Below, piece after piece: positions 15,741 to 23,600 of a stretch of 64,000 nt of DNA. The DNA comes from CAYILR01 sp964364175. Its GTDB lineage: Bacteria > Bdellovibrionota > UBA1018. The stretch is from the NCBI GenBank assembly GCA_964364175.1, contig CAYILR010000011.1, positions 1 to 64,000 on the forward strand. Direction: 5' to 3'. The notes below the pieces were generated by a model. It made no database searches. It worked only from the letters and a program-made list of their open reading frames with translations, and had not been told where the DNA came from. Positions within the stretch are counted from its first letter, which is position 1. Each line of letters opens with the position of its first letter. A program made the translations under genes and the position numbers.

Positions 15741-16412
15741 ATGCTGAAAATTAAAGCAGTCTTCTTCGACCTAGACGGCACCCTCATTGACACCGAACCT
15801 TCGGCAGAAGAAGCGATTCGCAGATCTTTCAAAAAATGGAAGGTCAAAGTCAAAGAAGAAGACGTTCAGTCCGTGACAGGAATCACCTGGAACGAGTGTT
15901 TCAAAAAACTATTTCCCAAATACAAATTGCCCGTCTCAGTGGAAGAAGCAGGAAATGAAATTTTGGAGGCCTATCGTGCAGCGATTCGCGAGGATCTCCA
16001 TCTCATTCCCGGTGGGGCGCAAGCTGTTCAGGTCTTGGCCAAAGGTGGATTCGAGCTAGCATTGGTTTCGGGTTCGCATCGCGCCGAGATTTTGTGGGCG
16101 TTGAAGCAGCTTGATGTTTTGCATCATTTTCGAGAAGTTTTGGGCGCTGAAGATTATCCTCAAAGCAAACCAGCCCCGGATGGATATCAAAAAGCGGCGC
16201 AGCTCATCCAGGTCAAACCCGATGAGGTTCTCGTGTTCGAAGACTCACGTGCGGGTGTTGCGTCTGCTCGTGCTGCAGGAATGTGGGTCGCTGCGATTTC
16301 TCACGCCAATCACTGGAACCAGGACACCTCAGCTGCGCATTGGCAGATTCAAGATCTGACGGGCGTGGATCCCCAATGGGTTCGATCTTTGAATTCAACT
16401 GGTGGGAAATGA
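15741..16412 (+). CDS. HAD-family hydrolase, beta-phosphoglucomutase-like
   Basis: The 223 residues carry all four HAD motifs: FFDLDGTLID (D10 and D12), LVSGSHR, the lysine in QSKPAPDGY and VLVFEDSRAG. The helical cap between the first two motifs places it in the subfamily I group with phosphoglycolate phosphatase and beta-phosphoglucomutase. The substrate cannot be told from sequence. It follows the lipoprotein pair after 12 bases, so it may share their transcript. Its last 18 bases overlap the convergent PilZ gene. Confidence 0.85.
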   Translation: MLKIKAVFFDLDGTLIDTEPSAEEAIRRSFKKWKVKVKEEDVQSVTGITWNECFKKLFPKYKLPVSVEEAGNEILEAYRAAIREDLHLIPGGAQAVQVLAKGGFELALVSGSHRAEILWALKQLDVLHHFREVLGAEDYPQSKPAPDGYQKAAQLIQVKPDEVLVFEDSRAGVASARAAGMWVAAISHANHWNQDTSAAHWQIQDLTGVDPQWVRSLNSTGGK

Positions 16413-17150
16413 TTTTTTCAACTGAGTCAGAATATCTTTGAGCAATTCCATGAAAACTTCGCGGTTCGCGTCCGAGAGTTGAGTGAATTGAATCCCCAGG
16501 TGCCGGTTGATTTCGGGGTCGCCTGGTTTGATCGAAAGCTCATCCATCGCTCTACGGACAATCCCAGATGCTTCGACTGCTGCGGGGAAATAGCCTTGCG
16601 GCTCAAAATACAATTCGACCTTGCTGTTGGGTTTCAGCAGTTTTGCAGCCGGGTGTTTGGAGCAGATCAAGACTCCGTTGGGGCTCAGGTTCAGGACCTG
16701 AAAGGGGAGCTGAGTATCAGGGGAAACTCCTGCCAGATCGGGAGATCTGATGAGGACGCTCTTGGGGAAAGTAGCGACATATTCTGTCAGCGGGATTCGC
16801 GGGTATTTTCGTGCGTAGCTCGAAGGGATTGTTCCGTATTTCCGGATTTCAGAAGAGAGGATATCGTTGTTTTTTTTATCTAAAATGAATTTCAAACTCA
16901 TCATGTCTGACGTTGCGCTCCGTTCGCGGAGGAGCATGGCTTGTACGATCAGGTTCGTGGGTCCCAGACTGGGGATTTTGAGAGTGACCTGTGTGACTTT
17001 GCCCGTGTGCTGATCTGGATTGAGCGGTGGCCAAGGCAGGCTTCCCACTCCCCATGTCGAGATCGGCTGATGGATGAATTCGAGGGTATGCTGATCCAGG
17101 GTGAAATAAAGGTGACCTTTGATGAACATGATTTTGCTTCTGTCCTCCAT
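16395..17150 (-). CDS. PilZ-domain protein
   Basis: The 251 residues end in a PilZ domain (about 115-245) with the c-di-GMP binding signature RKYPRIPL (R-x-x-x-R form) and LNLSPNGVLI (D/N-x-S-x-x-G). The closing segment HLGIQFTQLSDANREVF is the usual last strand and helix. The N-terminal 110 residues may be a YcgR-type or second degenerate PilZ fold. It is a probable c-di-GMP receptor, complementing the HD-GYP protein at 7083. Convergent with and overlapping the HAD gene. Confidence 0.85.
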   Translation of the reverse strand: MEDRSKIMFIKGHLYFTLDQHTLEFIHQPISTWGVGSLPWPPLNPDQHTGKVTQVTLKIPSLGPTNLIVQAMLLRERSATSDMMSLKFILDKKNNDILSSEIRKYGTIPSSYARKYPRIPLTEYVATFPKSVLIRSPDLAGVSPDTQLPFQVLNLSPNGVLICSKHPAAKLLKPNSKVELYFEPQGYFPAAVEASGIVRRAMDELSIKPGDPEINRHLGIQFTQLSDANREVFMELLKDILTQLKKSFPTS

Positions 17151-17187
17151 GATCAGATTCTAGCATAAATAGTATGTATGTAAGGAG

Positions 17188-18129
17188 CTATCTCGGCGGA
17201 AGGATGTGTTTGAGGGTATCCAGGTAGAGTTGAAAAATAGCTCGTGGGCGCGTGGAAACCCAGCCATATAATTTTCCATTTTGGATTTTGACGCGGAATT
17301 CAAACTTGTTTTTCCTGCGCCCTTCAAAGGTAATTAAGTGATCTGGGGCAGATCGAATCGCTGTCAAAAGCTGTGAATTTTCCGACGTATCGTCAATAAA
17401 ATGGTTGATTCGGAGATGGCACAGGAACTGAAGCCAATCTTCCGTTTGATGAACTGCGATGGGGCGGTGGCCTTTTTTTCCTGGAGTGATCCATCCATCA
17501 CTCCGCCGCTCGACCGATCCAGATTTCCAACGAACCCCATCAATTGCGTCGATATCCCAGGTAAACAAAACCTGCCGCCTGAGTTGCTGAAGATTTTGCA
17601 ATTGAGCCAGCATTTGTAGGACAGCGCCCTGAATGACGACGATTTGATCGTGGCCGTTCTCGTCTTTAATCAAAGCAAATCGGCCTTCGGGAGATCGGTT
17701 GGTTTGCCCCAGACGGAGCTCGGCTTGCTCTGGATGGCTGCTTGTTTTCCATTGAATTGCAAAAAACGGCGGCGAGAGCCCAAACGCAGTGGGTGGCCCC
17801 GATTGGGGTTCGCTCGCAACTTGCAGGGTGCTCAAAGTGTCGAGCAAATGAAAAAGAAATGAGCGGTCCACTAGGCGATCGATCCAGGGGACAGAAGTAT
17901 CCGTGAATTCCCAGAGCGGGGTGCCGTCGCCTTCTGTTGCACCTGGAGCAGGTCTGAGGCGTACATCCCAACGATCACCCGTTTCTGGGTCATTTTTCAA
18001 AATAGAAACGCTTTGAGTTTCTACGTAATTGAATTGCTGAAATGGATTTTTGGGAAGATGCGCAGGTTTTTTTTCTGTGCACGCGGTCAGAGCAATCAGG
18101 GTGAGCAAATAAACTGCTAAACCTCTCAT
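17188..18129 (-). CDS. lipoprotein, DUF4340-like
   Basis: This encodes 313 residues from the ATG that overlaps the stop of the upstream methyltransferase (ATGA at 18126-18129). The signal ends in LTLIALTAC, a good lipobox. The pattern of alternating strands and the phrases AFGLSPPFFAIQW, LRLGQTNRSPEGRFALIK and VIQGAVLQML recall DUF4340 proteins, which often accompany gliding or ABC export systems; here no such partner is next to it. Outer-membrane or periplasmic side is expected. Confidence 0.65.
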   Translation of the reverse strand: MRGLAVYLLTLIALTACTEKKPAHLPKNPFQQFNYVETQSVSILKNDPETGDRWDVRLRPAPGATEGDGTPLWEFTDTSVPWIDRLVDRSFLFHLLDTLSTLQVASEPQSGPPTAFGLSPPFFAIQWKTSSHPEQAELRLGQTNRSPEGRFALIKDENGHDQIVVIQGAVLQMLAQLQNLQQLRRQVLFTWDIDAIDGVRWKSGSVERRSDGWITPGKKGHRPIAVHQTEDWLQFLCHLRINHFIDDTSENSQLLTAIRSAPDHLITFEGRRKNKFEFRVKIQNGKLYGWVSTRPRAIFQLYLDTLKHILPPR

Positions 18130-18716
18130 GCGGAGAAGAATTTTTTCCAAACAAAAGCGATGAGAGTGACAAATCCCATCAGGCCAAAAAACGAAGCATA
18201 AGCCTCGTAGGCTTTGTTCTTCATCGCGATTTCCCAGTTGTACTGGCGATGTTCGGGCTCAGGATTCACTTCCTTTAGCGCAACATCCGGAGCAGGCCAA
18301 GGTCGCGGGAAGAATCGGGGAACAGTCGCGCAGTATTTCAAATACGGCTCGCCAAAAATTTGTCGCAACTTGGTTTCTTCATCCAAAATAATAAAATGAT
18401 ACACAACGGCAAATGCCACCGAGCAAATTCCGAGCAACCACCAGTTTTGAATCGCAGCCGCAGTACCGACAGCCATTAAGTAGGTGCCCAAGTAGAGAGG
18501 ATTACGCACATAAGCGTAGGGACCGCCGACGGCAGGCCGAGAATCCTTGCGAAGGAATCCGCTCGCCCAGAATCTTAGCTTAGCGCCCGCGAAGCAGATG
18601 AACACACCGACCGGATGTGGATACTCACGCGCTGCAAAAACCAAAGCGATAGAAAAAATCCAAGCTAAAGCGATACGAGTTTTACCCCGAATAATACTAC
18701 GAAGCATTTGTTTCAT
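18126..18716 (-). CDS. isoprenylcysteine/phospholipid methyltransferase family membrane protein
   Basis: This 196-residue integral membrane protein has about four or five hydrophobic segments. The hallmark is GGPYAYVRNPLYLGTYLM followed by the conserved EETKLRQIFGEPYLKYCATVPRFFP, the SAM-binding region of the ICMT/PEMT superfamily. These enzymes methylate lipids or small membrane substrates with S-adenosylmethionine. Overlaps the DUF4340-like lipoprotein by 4 bases, so the pair is coupled. Confidence 0.8.
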   Translation of the reverse strand: MKQMLRSIIRGKTRIALAWIFSIALVFAAREYPHPVGVFICFAGAKLRFWASGFLRKDSRPAVGGPYAYVRNPLYLGTYLMAVGTAAAIQNWWLLGICSVAFAVVYHFIILDEETKLRQIFGEPYLKYCATVPRFFPRPWPAPDVALKEVNPEPEHRQYNWEIAMKNKAYEAYASFFGLMGFVTLIAFVWKKFFSA

Positions 18717-18809
18717 TCGCTATTGAACTTGCCGGTAAACGCTTGAGAAATCAATAGTTCTCAGCTAGCCTGGCGCAGCTTGTTGTAAAAAGATGGAGGA
18801 ATAGATTCG

Positions 18810-19880
18810 ATGGCAGCTCTAAAAGCCGTGAAAAGTGGTCAGACCGAGAGTGGCTCGCGCCACGAGACCGAGAGTGGCTCGCGCCACGACAGATTGGGGT
18901 TCCGTTTGCAGCCCGAGAAAATTCTAAAAATTCATGATCTCATGGTCAAGGCTCGGGTTCTCGAAGAGCGCTTGATCCGAATGTACAAACAAAACGACGG
19001 TTATTTTTGGATCGGCGGCCCCGGTGAGGAAGCCTTCAATATCCCCTTGGGATTGCAGGTTAAAAAAGGTTTTGGCTTGGATTATGACTATCTGCATCTT
19101 CACTATCGATCGAGTGGAATTCTGACCACGATGGGAATGGATCCGATGGATGCCATTCGCCAGATGAAAAACACAGCGCAGGATCCGTTCTCTGGCGGCC
19201 GGAATTTCGGAAACCATTTTGCGGTCAAAGATTGGAATGTGTTGCCTGTCACTTCGACCATCGAAACTCAATATTCTACTGCGATTGGAACGGGGATTGC
19301 GCAGCGGCGCCATGGCGGAACCGGAATCACGATTGTGAACGGGGGGGACGCAGGAACAGCCGAAGGAGATTTTGCTTCGTGCTTGGTTTGGTCGTCGCGC
19401 CCGGGTTTTGAATTGCCGATTTTGATTATTGTCACGAACAACTCGTGGGGAATCAGCACGGCTTCTTGTACTCAGCACGGCGAGAGCGCAATTGCGGATC
19501 GTGCAAAAGCTTTCAACATCAAATCCAAAGTGATCAATGGCAACGATGCAGAAGAGTCGTACTTCGCGGTTCAAGAGGCAATGGAATACATCCGCAAAAC
19601 TCGCAAGCCCTACTTTATCGAAGCGAAGGTTTCGCGATTGTACGGACACAGCTCGGCGAGCGGTGCGAACTTCGTGACGAATGAAGCGGATCCTTTGGCT
19701 GATTTTGAGAAAAAAATTGAAGAGAGCGGATTGCTCGCACGCAAAAAAATCGACGAGATTCGTGAGCGTTACACGGCGGAGATGCTTGAGATGTCGAAGA
19801 AGGTGAAGGAAGAGCCGATGCCGGACGGTTCGACCATTTACGACCACGTTTATTTTGGACAGAAGGGCAGGTACTGGTAA
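18810..19880 (+). CDS. 2-oxoacid dehydrogenase E1 component, alpha subunit
   Basis: The 356 residues match the E1-alpha chain that holds thiamine diphosphate: GDAGTAEGDFASCLVW at 179-194 and NNSWGIST from 210, giving the GDG-x(n)-NN cofactor motif with GDA instead of GDG. The partner E1-beta follows with a one-base stop/start overlap (TAATG). With the typical IGGPGEEAFNIPLGLQV and YGHSSASGAN segments it may be the branched-chain (2-oxoisovalerate) type, but pyruvate cannot be excluded. The E2 and E3 genes are not in this window. The amino end carries two copies of an 8-residue repeat from a 24-bp duplication, not part of the usual fold. Confidence 0.9.
   Translation: MAALKAVKSGQTESGSRHETESGSRHDRLGFRLQPEKILKIHDLMVKARVLEERLIRMYKQNDGYFWIGGPGEEAFNIPLGLQVKKGFGLDYDYLHLHYRSSGILTTMGMDPMDAIRQMKNTAQDPFSGGRNFGNHFAVKDWNVLPVTSTIETQYSTAIGTGIAQRRHGGTGITIVNGGDAGTAEGDFASCLVWSSRPGFELPILIIVTNNSWGISTASCTQHGESAIADRAKAFNIKSKVINGNDAEESYFAVQEAMEYIRKTRKPYFIEAKVSRLYGHSSASGANFVTNEADPLADFEKKIEESGLLARKKIDEIRERYTAEMLEMSKKVKEEPMPDGSTIYDHVYFGQKGRYW
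18842..18889 (+). repeat. tandem 24-bp duplication in the E1-alpha gene
   Basis: Two perfect copies of 24 bases (18842-18865 and 18866-18889) encode TESGSRHE and TESGSRHD. Each copy contains a small stem GTGGC-TCGC-GCCAC. The repeat is in frame and precedes the first helix of the enzyme. Confidence 0.9.
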
Positions 19881-20947
19881 TGGCAAACATGGCACAGGCC
19901 ATTCGGATGGCTCTTCGTTATGGTGAGACCCAACTGGGATTGAAAGAAGTTTTTGGTGAGGACGTGGGTCCGCCGCTGGGTGGGGTTTTCACGGCGACGC
20001 AGGGGATTGAGTGTGCGTGGAACTCGCCCTTGGACGAACGCGGAATTATCGGAGCTGCGATGGGAATGGCGCTGGCCGGACATCGTTGCGTAGCTGAGAT
20101 TCAGTTCTGCGATTATATTTACAATACGATTGATTTATTAAAGCTGGCAGGAATGCAAACCTGGGCATCGAACGGACAGTTCTCCACTCCGATGACCGTG
20201 ATGACTCCGGTCGGAAGCGGAATCCGCGGATCGATTTATCACTCGCATTCTTTTGATGCGACGATGACGCATATTCCGGGCTGGAAAATCGTGATGCCTT
20301 CGAATCCTCTGGATGCATATGGATTGATGTTGGCTTGCTTGAAAGATCCGAATCCGACGATGTTTCTGAAACCCAAAGCCTTGTTGCGGGTCAAAGGAGC
20401 GGACGCGATTCCGGGTGAACCCGAATTGACTCCTGAGGGTGAGAAGCAGCTCAAAGAAATGATCGATGCCCCGCTGGGTGATCGATCTCAGTGGAAACCC
20501 AAGTGGCCTGCACTGGTGGACCCAGAAATTCAATTGGGTCAGGGCAAGATCGTTGCGGATGGTGGACATGTGACCGTCGTGAGTTATGGCCGGACACTGC
20601 CGTTGTGTGCCCAAGCTGCGCAGCAGTTGGCGGGCGAGGGGATCTCTGCTGAGGTGATCGATCTGCGGACTCTGTGGCCATACGACTGGGAGATGATCAA
20701 AAATTCCATCCTAAAAACCCATCGCGTGGTTTTTGTGAACGAGGACACTGAGGTCACCAACTTCGGCGAGCACCTAGTGCGCAGAACAGTAGAAGAGCTA
20801 TTCTACGACCTAGAAGCCCGCCCAAGATTAGTAGCCGGCGCATTCATCCCAGGAATCGGCCTAGCCGACCCCCTGGAAATGGCCAGCGCCCCACAATTGG
20901 CCCACATCACCCAAGCCATCCGCGAAACCGCCAGCGAAGCCGCCTAA
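19880..20947 (+). CDS. 2-oxoacid dehydrogenase E1 component, beta subunit
   Basis: The 355 residues match the E1-beta chain: GVFTATQGIECAW.. ERGIIGAAMGMALAGHRCVAEI (the FDEPG-like N domain), the TPVGSGIRGSIYHSHSFDA loop, and a transketolase C-terminal domain (VTVVSYGRTLPLCAQAAQQL ... VIDLRTLWPYDW ... EDTEVTNFGEHL). It pairs with E1-alpha and with thiamine diphosphate to decarboxylate a 2-oxoacid. It has an inserted loop rich in charged residues around 170-215 compared with compact homologues. The last codons are unusual: the TAA stop lies in the first bases of the inverted repeat at 20946, so the element has supplied or replaced the natural end. Confidence 0.9.
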   Translation: MANMAQAIRMALRYGETQLGLKEVFGEDVGPPLGGVFTATQGIECAWNSPLDERGIIGAAMGMALAGHRCVAEIQFCDYIYNTIDLLKLAGMQTWASNGQFSTPMTVMTPVGSGIRGSIYHSHSFDATMTHIPGWKIVMPSNPLDAYGLMLACLKDPNPTMFLKPKALLRVKGADAIPGEPELTPEGEKQLKEMIDAPLGDRSQWKPKWPALVDPEIQLGQGKIVADGGHVTVVSYGRTLPLCAQAAQQLAGEGISAEVIDLRTLWPYDWEMIKNSILKTHRVVFVNEDTEVTNFGEHLVRRTVEELFYDLEARPRLVAGAFIPGIGLADPLEMASAPQLAHITQAIRETASEAA

Positions 20948-20982
20948 AAAGGTGTCCGACAACTTAGTGATGCCCAGCGCGT
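20946..20982 (-). repeat. RAYT-associated repeat, copy A
   Basis: Read on the minus strand it contains ACGCGCTGGGCATCA then CTAAGTTGTCGGACACC and a T-run. Plus-strand reading starts with the TAAAAAGG that gives the E1-beta gene its stop. The centre TGTC-C-GACA is an exact dyad. Confidence 0.85.
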
Positions 20983-21006
20983 TAAATCCTGAAATGTCCT
21001 TACTAG

Positions 21007-21675
21007 CTATTGATTTTGCGCTGGTAAATTAACTCCAAAATTAAACGGGGTACGTTTCCGTCCTATTTTCGGAGTTTCGAACCGAGTGCGCTTCAGGCTC
21101 AACTGAATTGCTTTTTCGTGTTCTGATATGAAAGGGGTGTTGATCCATTCGAGAAGTTCAGGGTCAGTATTGGGAATACCTATCCATTGCTTCTGTTGGA
21201 ACGCATACCAGATAGGGAATGACGTGATTTGTGTTCCGAGTGCAAATTGTAGAGTGCTGAAAGGATACAACTGAGCCTGTGCACATAAATTCGCTTTTAC
21301 CGGATTTCGATAAACGTATTTAAAAGCATGCATAAAGTAGATGGGATTATCAATGAGTGTCCAATGGTATCTTGCGCCGAAAATCCTTCCAGAACGCCCG
21401 GATATCAGATTGACTGTCCGAGTTCCGGACCCGATCCAATGTTGCATAACTTTACCCAAATCTTCCTGAGGAGTTGTGATTAGAAGATGGATGTGATTTG
21501 GCATCATCACGAACGCATGAGGTTGCGTTCTGAAAAGAACATGTGTTTCGAAAAATAAGTCGCAAAAAACCTTCCATATTGCAAAGGGGTCGATCGGAAA
21601 TAGTTCACGATTATTCGCTCGGATCGTAACGTGGTACGGATTGCCTTGAGATCGAATTAATAATTTTCTAGCCAT
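21007..21675 (-). CDS. REP-associated tyrosine transposase (RAYT), Y1/HUH family
   Basis: The 222 residues have the HUH single-strand nuclease signature MMPNHIHLLI (H-x-H) near residue 82 and a later helix with the candidate catalytic tyrosine in FKYVYRNPVKA. The start YHVTIRANNRELF is typical of the transposase_17 family. RAYTs cleave and join DNA at REP-like repeats and are usually single-copy domesticated transposases. The gene sits inside the inverted repeats A and B, with the C-terminal basic tail expected for DNA binding. By eye its GC content is below that of neighbouring genes, in line with transfer. Confidence 0.9.
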   Translation of the reverse strand: MARKLLIRSQGNPYHVTIRANNRELFPIDPFAIWKVFCDLFFETHVLFRTQPHAFVMMPNHIHLLITTPQEDLGKVMQHWIGSGTRTVNLISGRSGRIFGARYHWTLIDNPIYFMHAFKYVYRNPVKANLCAQAQLYPFSTLQFALGTQITSFPIWYAFQQKQWIGIPNTDPELLEWINTPFISEHEKAIQLSLKRTRFETPKIGRKRTPFNFGVNLPAQNQ

Positions 21676-21725
21676 AGGTAGTGGGATTAAGCAAAAAACA
21701 GGCCAAAAATTAATTTCATGCTATG

Positions 21726-21762
21726 ACGCGCTGGGCATCACTAAGTTGTCGGACACCTTTTT
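21726..21762 (+). repeat. RAYT-associated repeat, copy B
   Basis: Inverted partner of copy A: ACGCGCTGGGCATCA then CTAAGTTGTCGGACACC and a T-run. The T-run reads TAAAAA on the minus strand and supplies the stop of the gene at 21764. Confidence 0.85.
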
Positions 21763-21763
21763 T

Positions 21764-22195
21764 TTACTCCACGAGGTACTTCATGGGGTCCAGGCTGATT
21801 GAAAAAAATGTGCCGAGGTCGATGAAGGAATCGCCGACTAGACAGCGGCTGGTTCTGTATGCGTGTCCTCTCCATTCCAACGTGATTTGCTGAGCCTGGC
21901 CGCCGGCTTCTGTGCATGCGGAGGAGAGCGGAGTTCCCACTTCGCCGCCGTGGGTATTTAGCGCAGTTCCTTTCAGCGCGGCTTCGATTGCGGCGCAATT
22001 CTTTTTTCTGCTGTAGCAGGACGGAGATATGAATTTTTCGGAATCTGCCGAGAAGCAAACCTTTCTTTGCTCGATTTTTTCTGCCCCGTCATAAAGGGGA
22101 ATCCGCACAGTTGCATTTTCGCAAACCATCGCGGCGGATGCACTGTTGGAAAGCAGTGCTAAAGAAAACGCAGCCAACTTAAATTTATTCCACAT
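21764..22195 (-). CDS. small secreted Cys-rich protein, unknown
   Basis: This encodes 143 residues from the second ATG (MWNKFKLAAFSLALL), preferred because it begins a good signal peptide ending in NSASA; a frame from 22216 adds seven residues. Six to seven cysteines follow in pairs (MVCEN, VCFSADS, SPSCYSRKKNC, SSACTEAGG, SRCLVG), implying disulfides. The ACTEAGGQAQQITLEW unit resembles other short secreted domains but no family can be named. It overlaps the papain-like gene upstream by 11 bases, so both are probably co-expressed. Its stop codon is provided by the RAYT repeat. Confidence 0.65.
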   Translation of the reverse strand: MWNKFKLAAFSLALLSNSASAAMVCENATVRIPLYDGAEKIEQRKVCFSADSEKFISPSCYSRKKNCAAIEAALKGTALNTHGGEVGTPLSSACTEAGGQAQQITLEWRGHAYRTSRCLVGDSFIDLGTFFSISLDPMKYLVE

Positions 22196-23531
22196 AATAT
22201 AGTCCCCAAACTGCATTGATCAAAGCTCCTTGTGAAACCCAAAAATCCCCATTTTTGCAGGGGAACTCAGGAGGATGTGACGCGCAAGATTGTGTTCCCC
22301 AAGTATTGCGAATCAAATATTCACATTGCTGTTTTTCACGATTCCAATGTCTGCCAATGATGTTGCTCGCGTGATGCGTGCGGTCGGGATCACGTAGGTG
22401 CTCAAATCTGTATACGTCATAACCAATAGCAATGGGGCGTTTTTGATTCAGGTTCTGATCGATTCGCCTCAAAGCGGAGATGTGGTCTGGATTTTCCACC
22501 ATGTTGAGGGCAGGCATGGACTGCGGTCGAAATCTTTTTCCACGGCAAGCGATTTCATTCAGTTGAGTCATCGTTCGGCCAGGAGTGGTGTTTCGGGCTA
22601 TATCCCGGATCTGCTCCATCGAAATCGAGCGGGCTAGGCGTCGATAGGGATTGTCACCCAGATCGCATTCTTGGATTTCTTCCACTTTTTTTGCTGATCT
22701 CCCCCTGGCCTTTCGCTGAAGTTCTGCAGTGAGTTTCTCTGCGTCCTCCATCGCTTTCAGTAGATAGCTATCATTTCCAAAATTCTCGGAAGGGAAATCA
22801 GCCTCCAGGCAAACTCCTCGTTTTAAGGTGGCTACAATCGCGTCTGAAGGTACTGCGCCATGTCTTTTTGAATCTTTTGTCCCCAACAGTTGGTCCAATG
22901 TATCGATGTTTTCGATATTGTTTGCAATCATGACGTCCGCAGCGGAGACACGTTTTTTGAGGATGAAACTCAAAAGGTCTGCAGCTGCGAAAGCACCACA
23001 AACCCCCACAGAGTCTTGATCTCGCTTGGGCCCCATTTCCGCTGTTAAATTCACTTCACTGCACTGGGTTTGAGATTCGTGATGACCAGCATTTGTTTTT
23101 TGCAGTTCGGCGAGCTCGTGATCCAGGACGTTCGCGACGGAAGGAATCATCCCCCAGAGCTTTTTCTCGGGCGATCGTTCGAGATAAGGTTTTAGTTTGT
23201 CTCGGAGTAGTTGCGTTTTATTTTCTATGTTGTTTCCTAATTCAGCATCGACGCGGATTTCTGTGAGCCTGAACTTTGCCTCGCTTAAAATCCCGTCACG
23301 CCTCAACCGATCCAAATCCTCCTGGGAAATTCCAACATGGGACAACTGAAGGTTCTTTTGTTTTAAAAACGTCAAAAAACCGCCAATCCGATCACCCACC
23401 TCGCCTCGTTCGCTCAAAGCCGCAATCCTCTGATAATCCATTTTCGCAGTAGCAACTTCCCAACTGTCCGAAGGCGACGACGCCGACGCAAAATGGGTAA
23501 AAATCACAAATAGGAAAACCAAACGGACCAT
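22185..23531 (-). CDS. secreted papain-like cysteine protease candidate
   Basis: This encodes 448 residues from the ATG that starts a signal peptide (MVRLVFLFVIFTHFASA); a TTG frame begins 21 bases earlier. The C1-peptidase triad can be traced: RDQDSVGVCGAFAAADLL with Gln172 and Cys178, HHASNIIGRHW with His387, and YLIRNTWGT with Asn409. The N-terminal 130 residues may be a propeptide. The large insertion between Cys and His, rich in charge, is longer than in papain. It sits in the RAYT-bordered patch and may act on prey or competitor proteins (inference). Confidence 0.75.
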   Translation of the reverse strand: MVRLVFLFVIFTHFASASSPSDSWEVATAKMDYQRIAALSERGEVGDRIGGFLTFLKQKNLQLSHVGISQEDLDRLRRDGILSEAKFRLTEIRVDAELGNNIENKTQLLRDKLKPYLERSPEKKLWGMIPSVANVLDHELAELQKTNAGHHESQTQCSEVNLTAEMGPKRDQDSVGVCGAFAAADLLSFILKKRVSAADVMIANNIENIDTLDQLLGTKDSKRHGAVPSDAIVATLKRGVCLEADFPSENFGNDSYLLKAMEDAEKLTAELQRKARGRSAKKVEEIQECDLGDNPYRRLARSISMEQIRDIARNTTPGRTMTQLNEIACRGKRFRPQSMPALNMVENPDHISALRRIDQNLNQKRPIAIGYDVYRFEHLRDPDRTHHASNIIGRHWNREKQQCEYLIRNTWGTQSCASHPPEFPCKNGDFWVSQGALINAVWGLYYVE

Positions 23532-23575
23532 ACTCTCTGATCGGAGCCGCAATAAGCTGGGTTGAGAGGTTCTAG

Positions 23576-23600
23576 CACTAAGTTGTCGGACACCTTTTTA
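23576..23600 (+). repeat. RAYT-associated repeat, copy C (short)
   Basis: A 25-base truncated copy beginning CACTAAGTTGTCGGACACC. Its T-run overlaps the stop codon of the minus-strand gene at 23598. Confidence 0.8.

Larger units (their letters stand above)
20946..21762. mobile_element. RAYT (Y1 transposase) element with 37-bp inverted ends
   Basis: An 817-bp unit bounded by near-perfect inverted copies of a 37-base repeat (20946-20982 and 21726-21762). The only gene inside is a RAYT on the minus strand. Both ends abut the stop codons of the flanking genes. Classical IS200/IS605 elements lack inverted repeats, but RAYT genes are often flanked by inverted REP-like repeats; this arrangement fits the latter. 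Further copies lie at 23576 and 25186. Confidence 0.75.

Noticed and set aside
18924..19895. Minus-strand frame of 323 codons opposite the E1-alpha gene
   Set aside because: Composition is Arg/His-rich as expected from an antisense shadow; the plus frame has the TPP motif.
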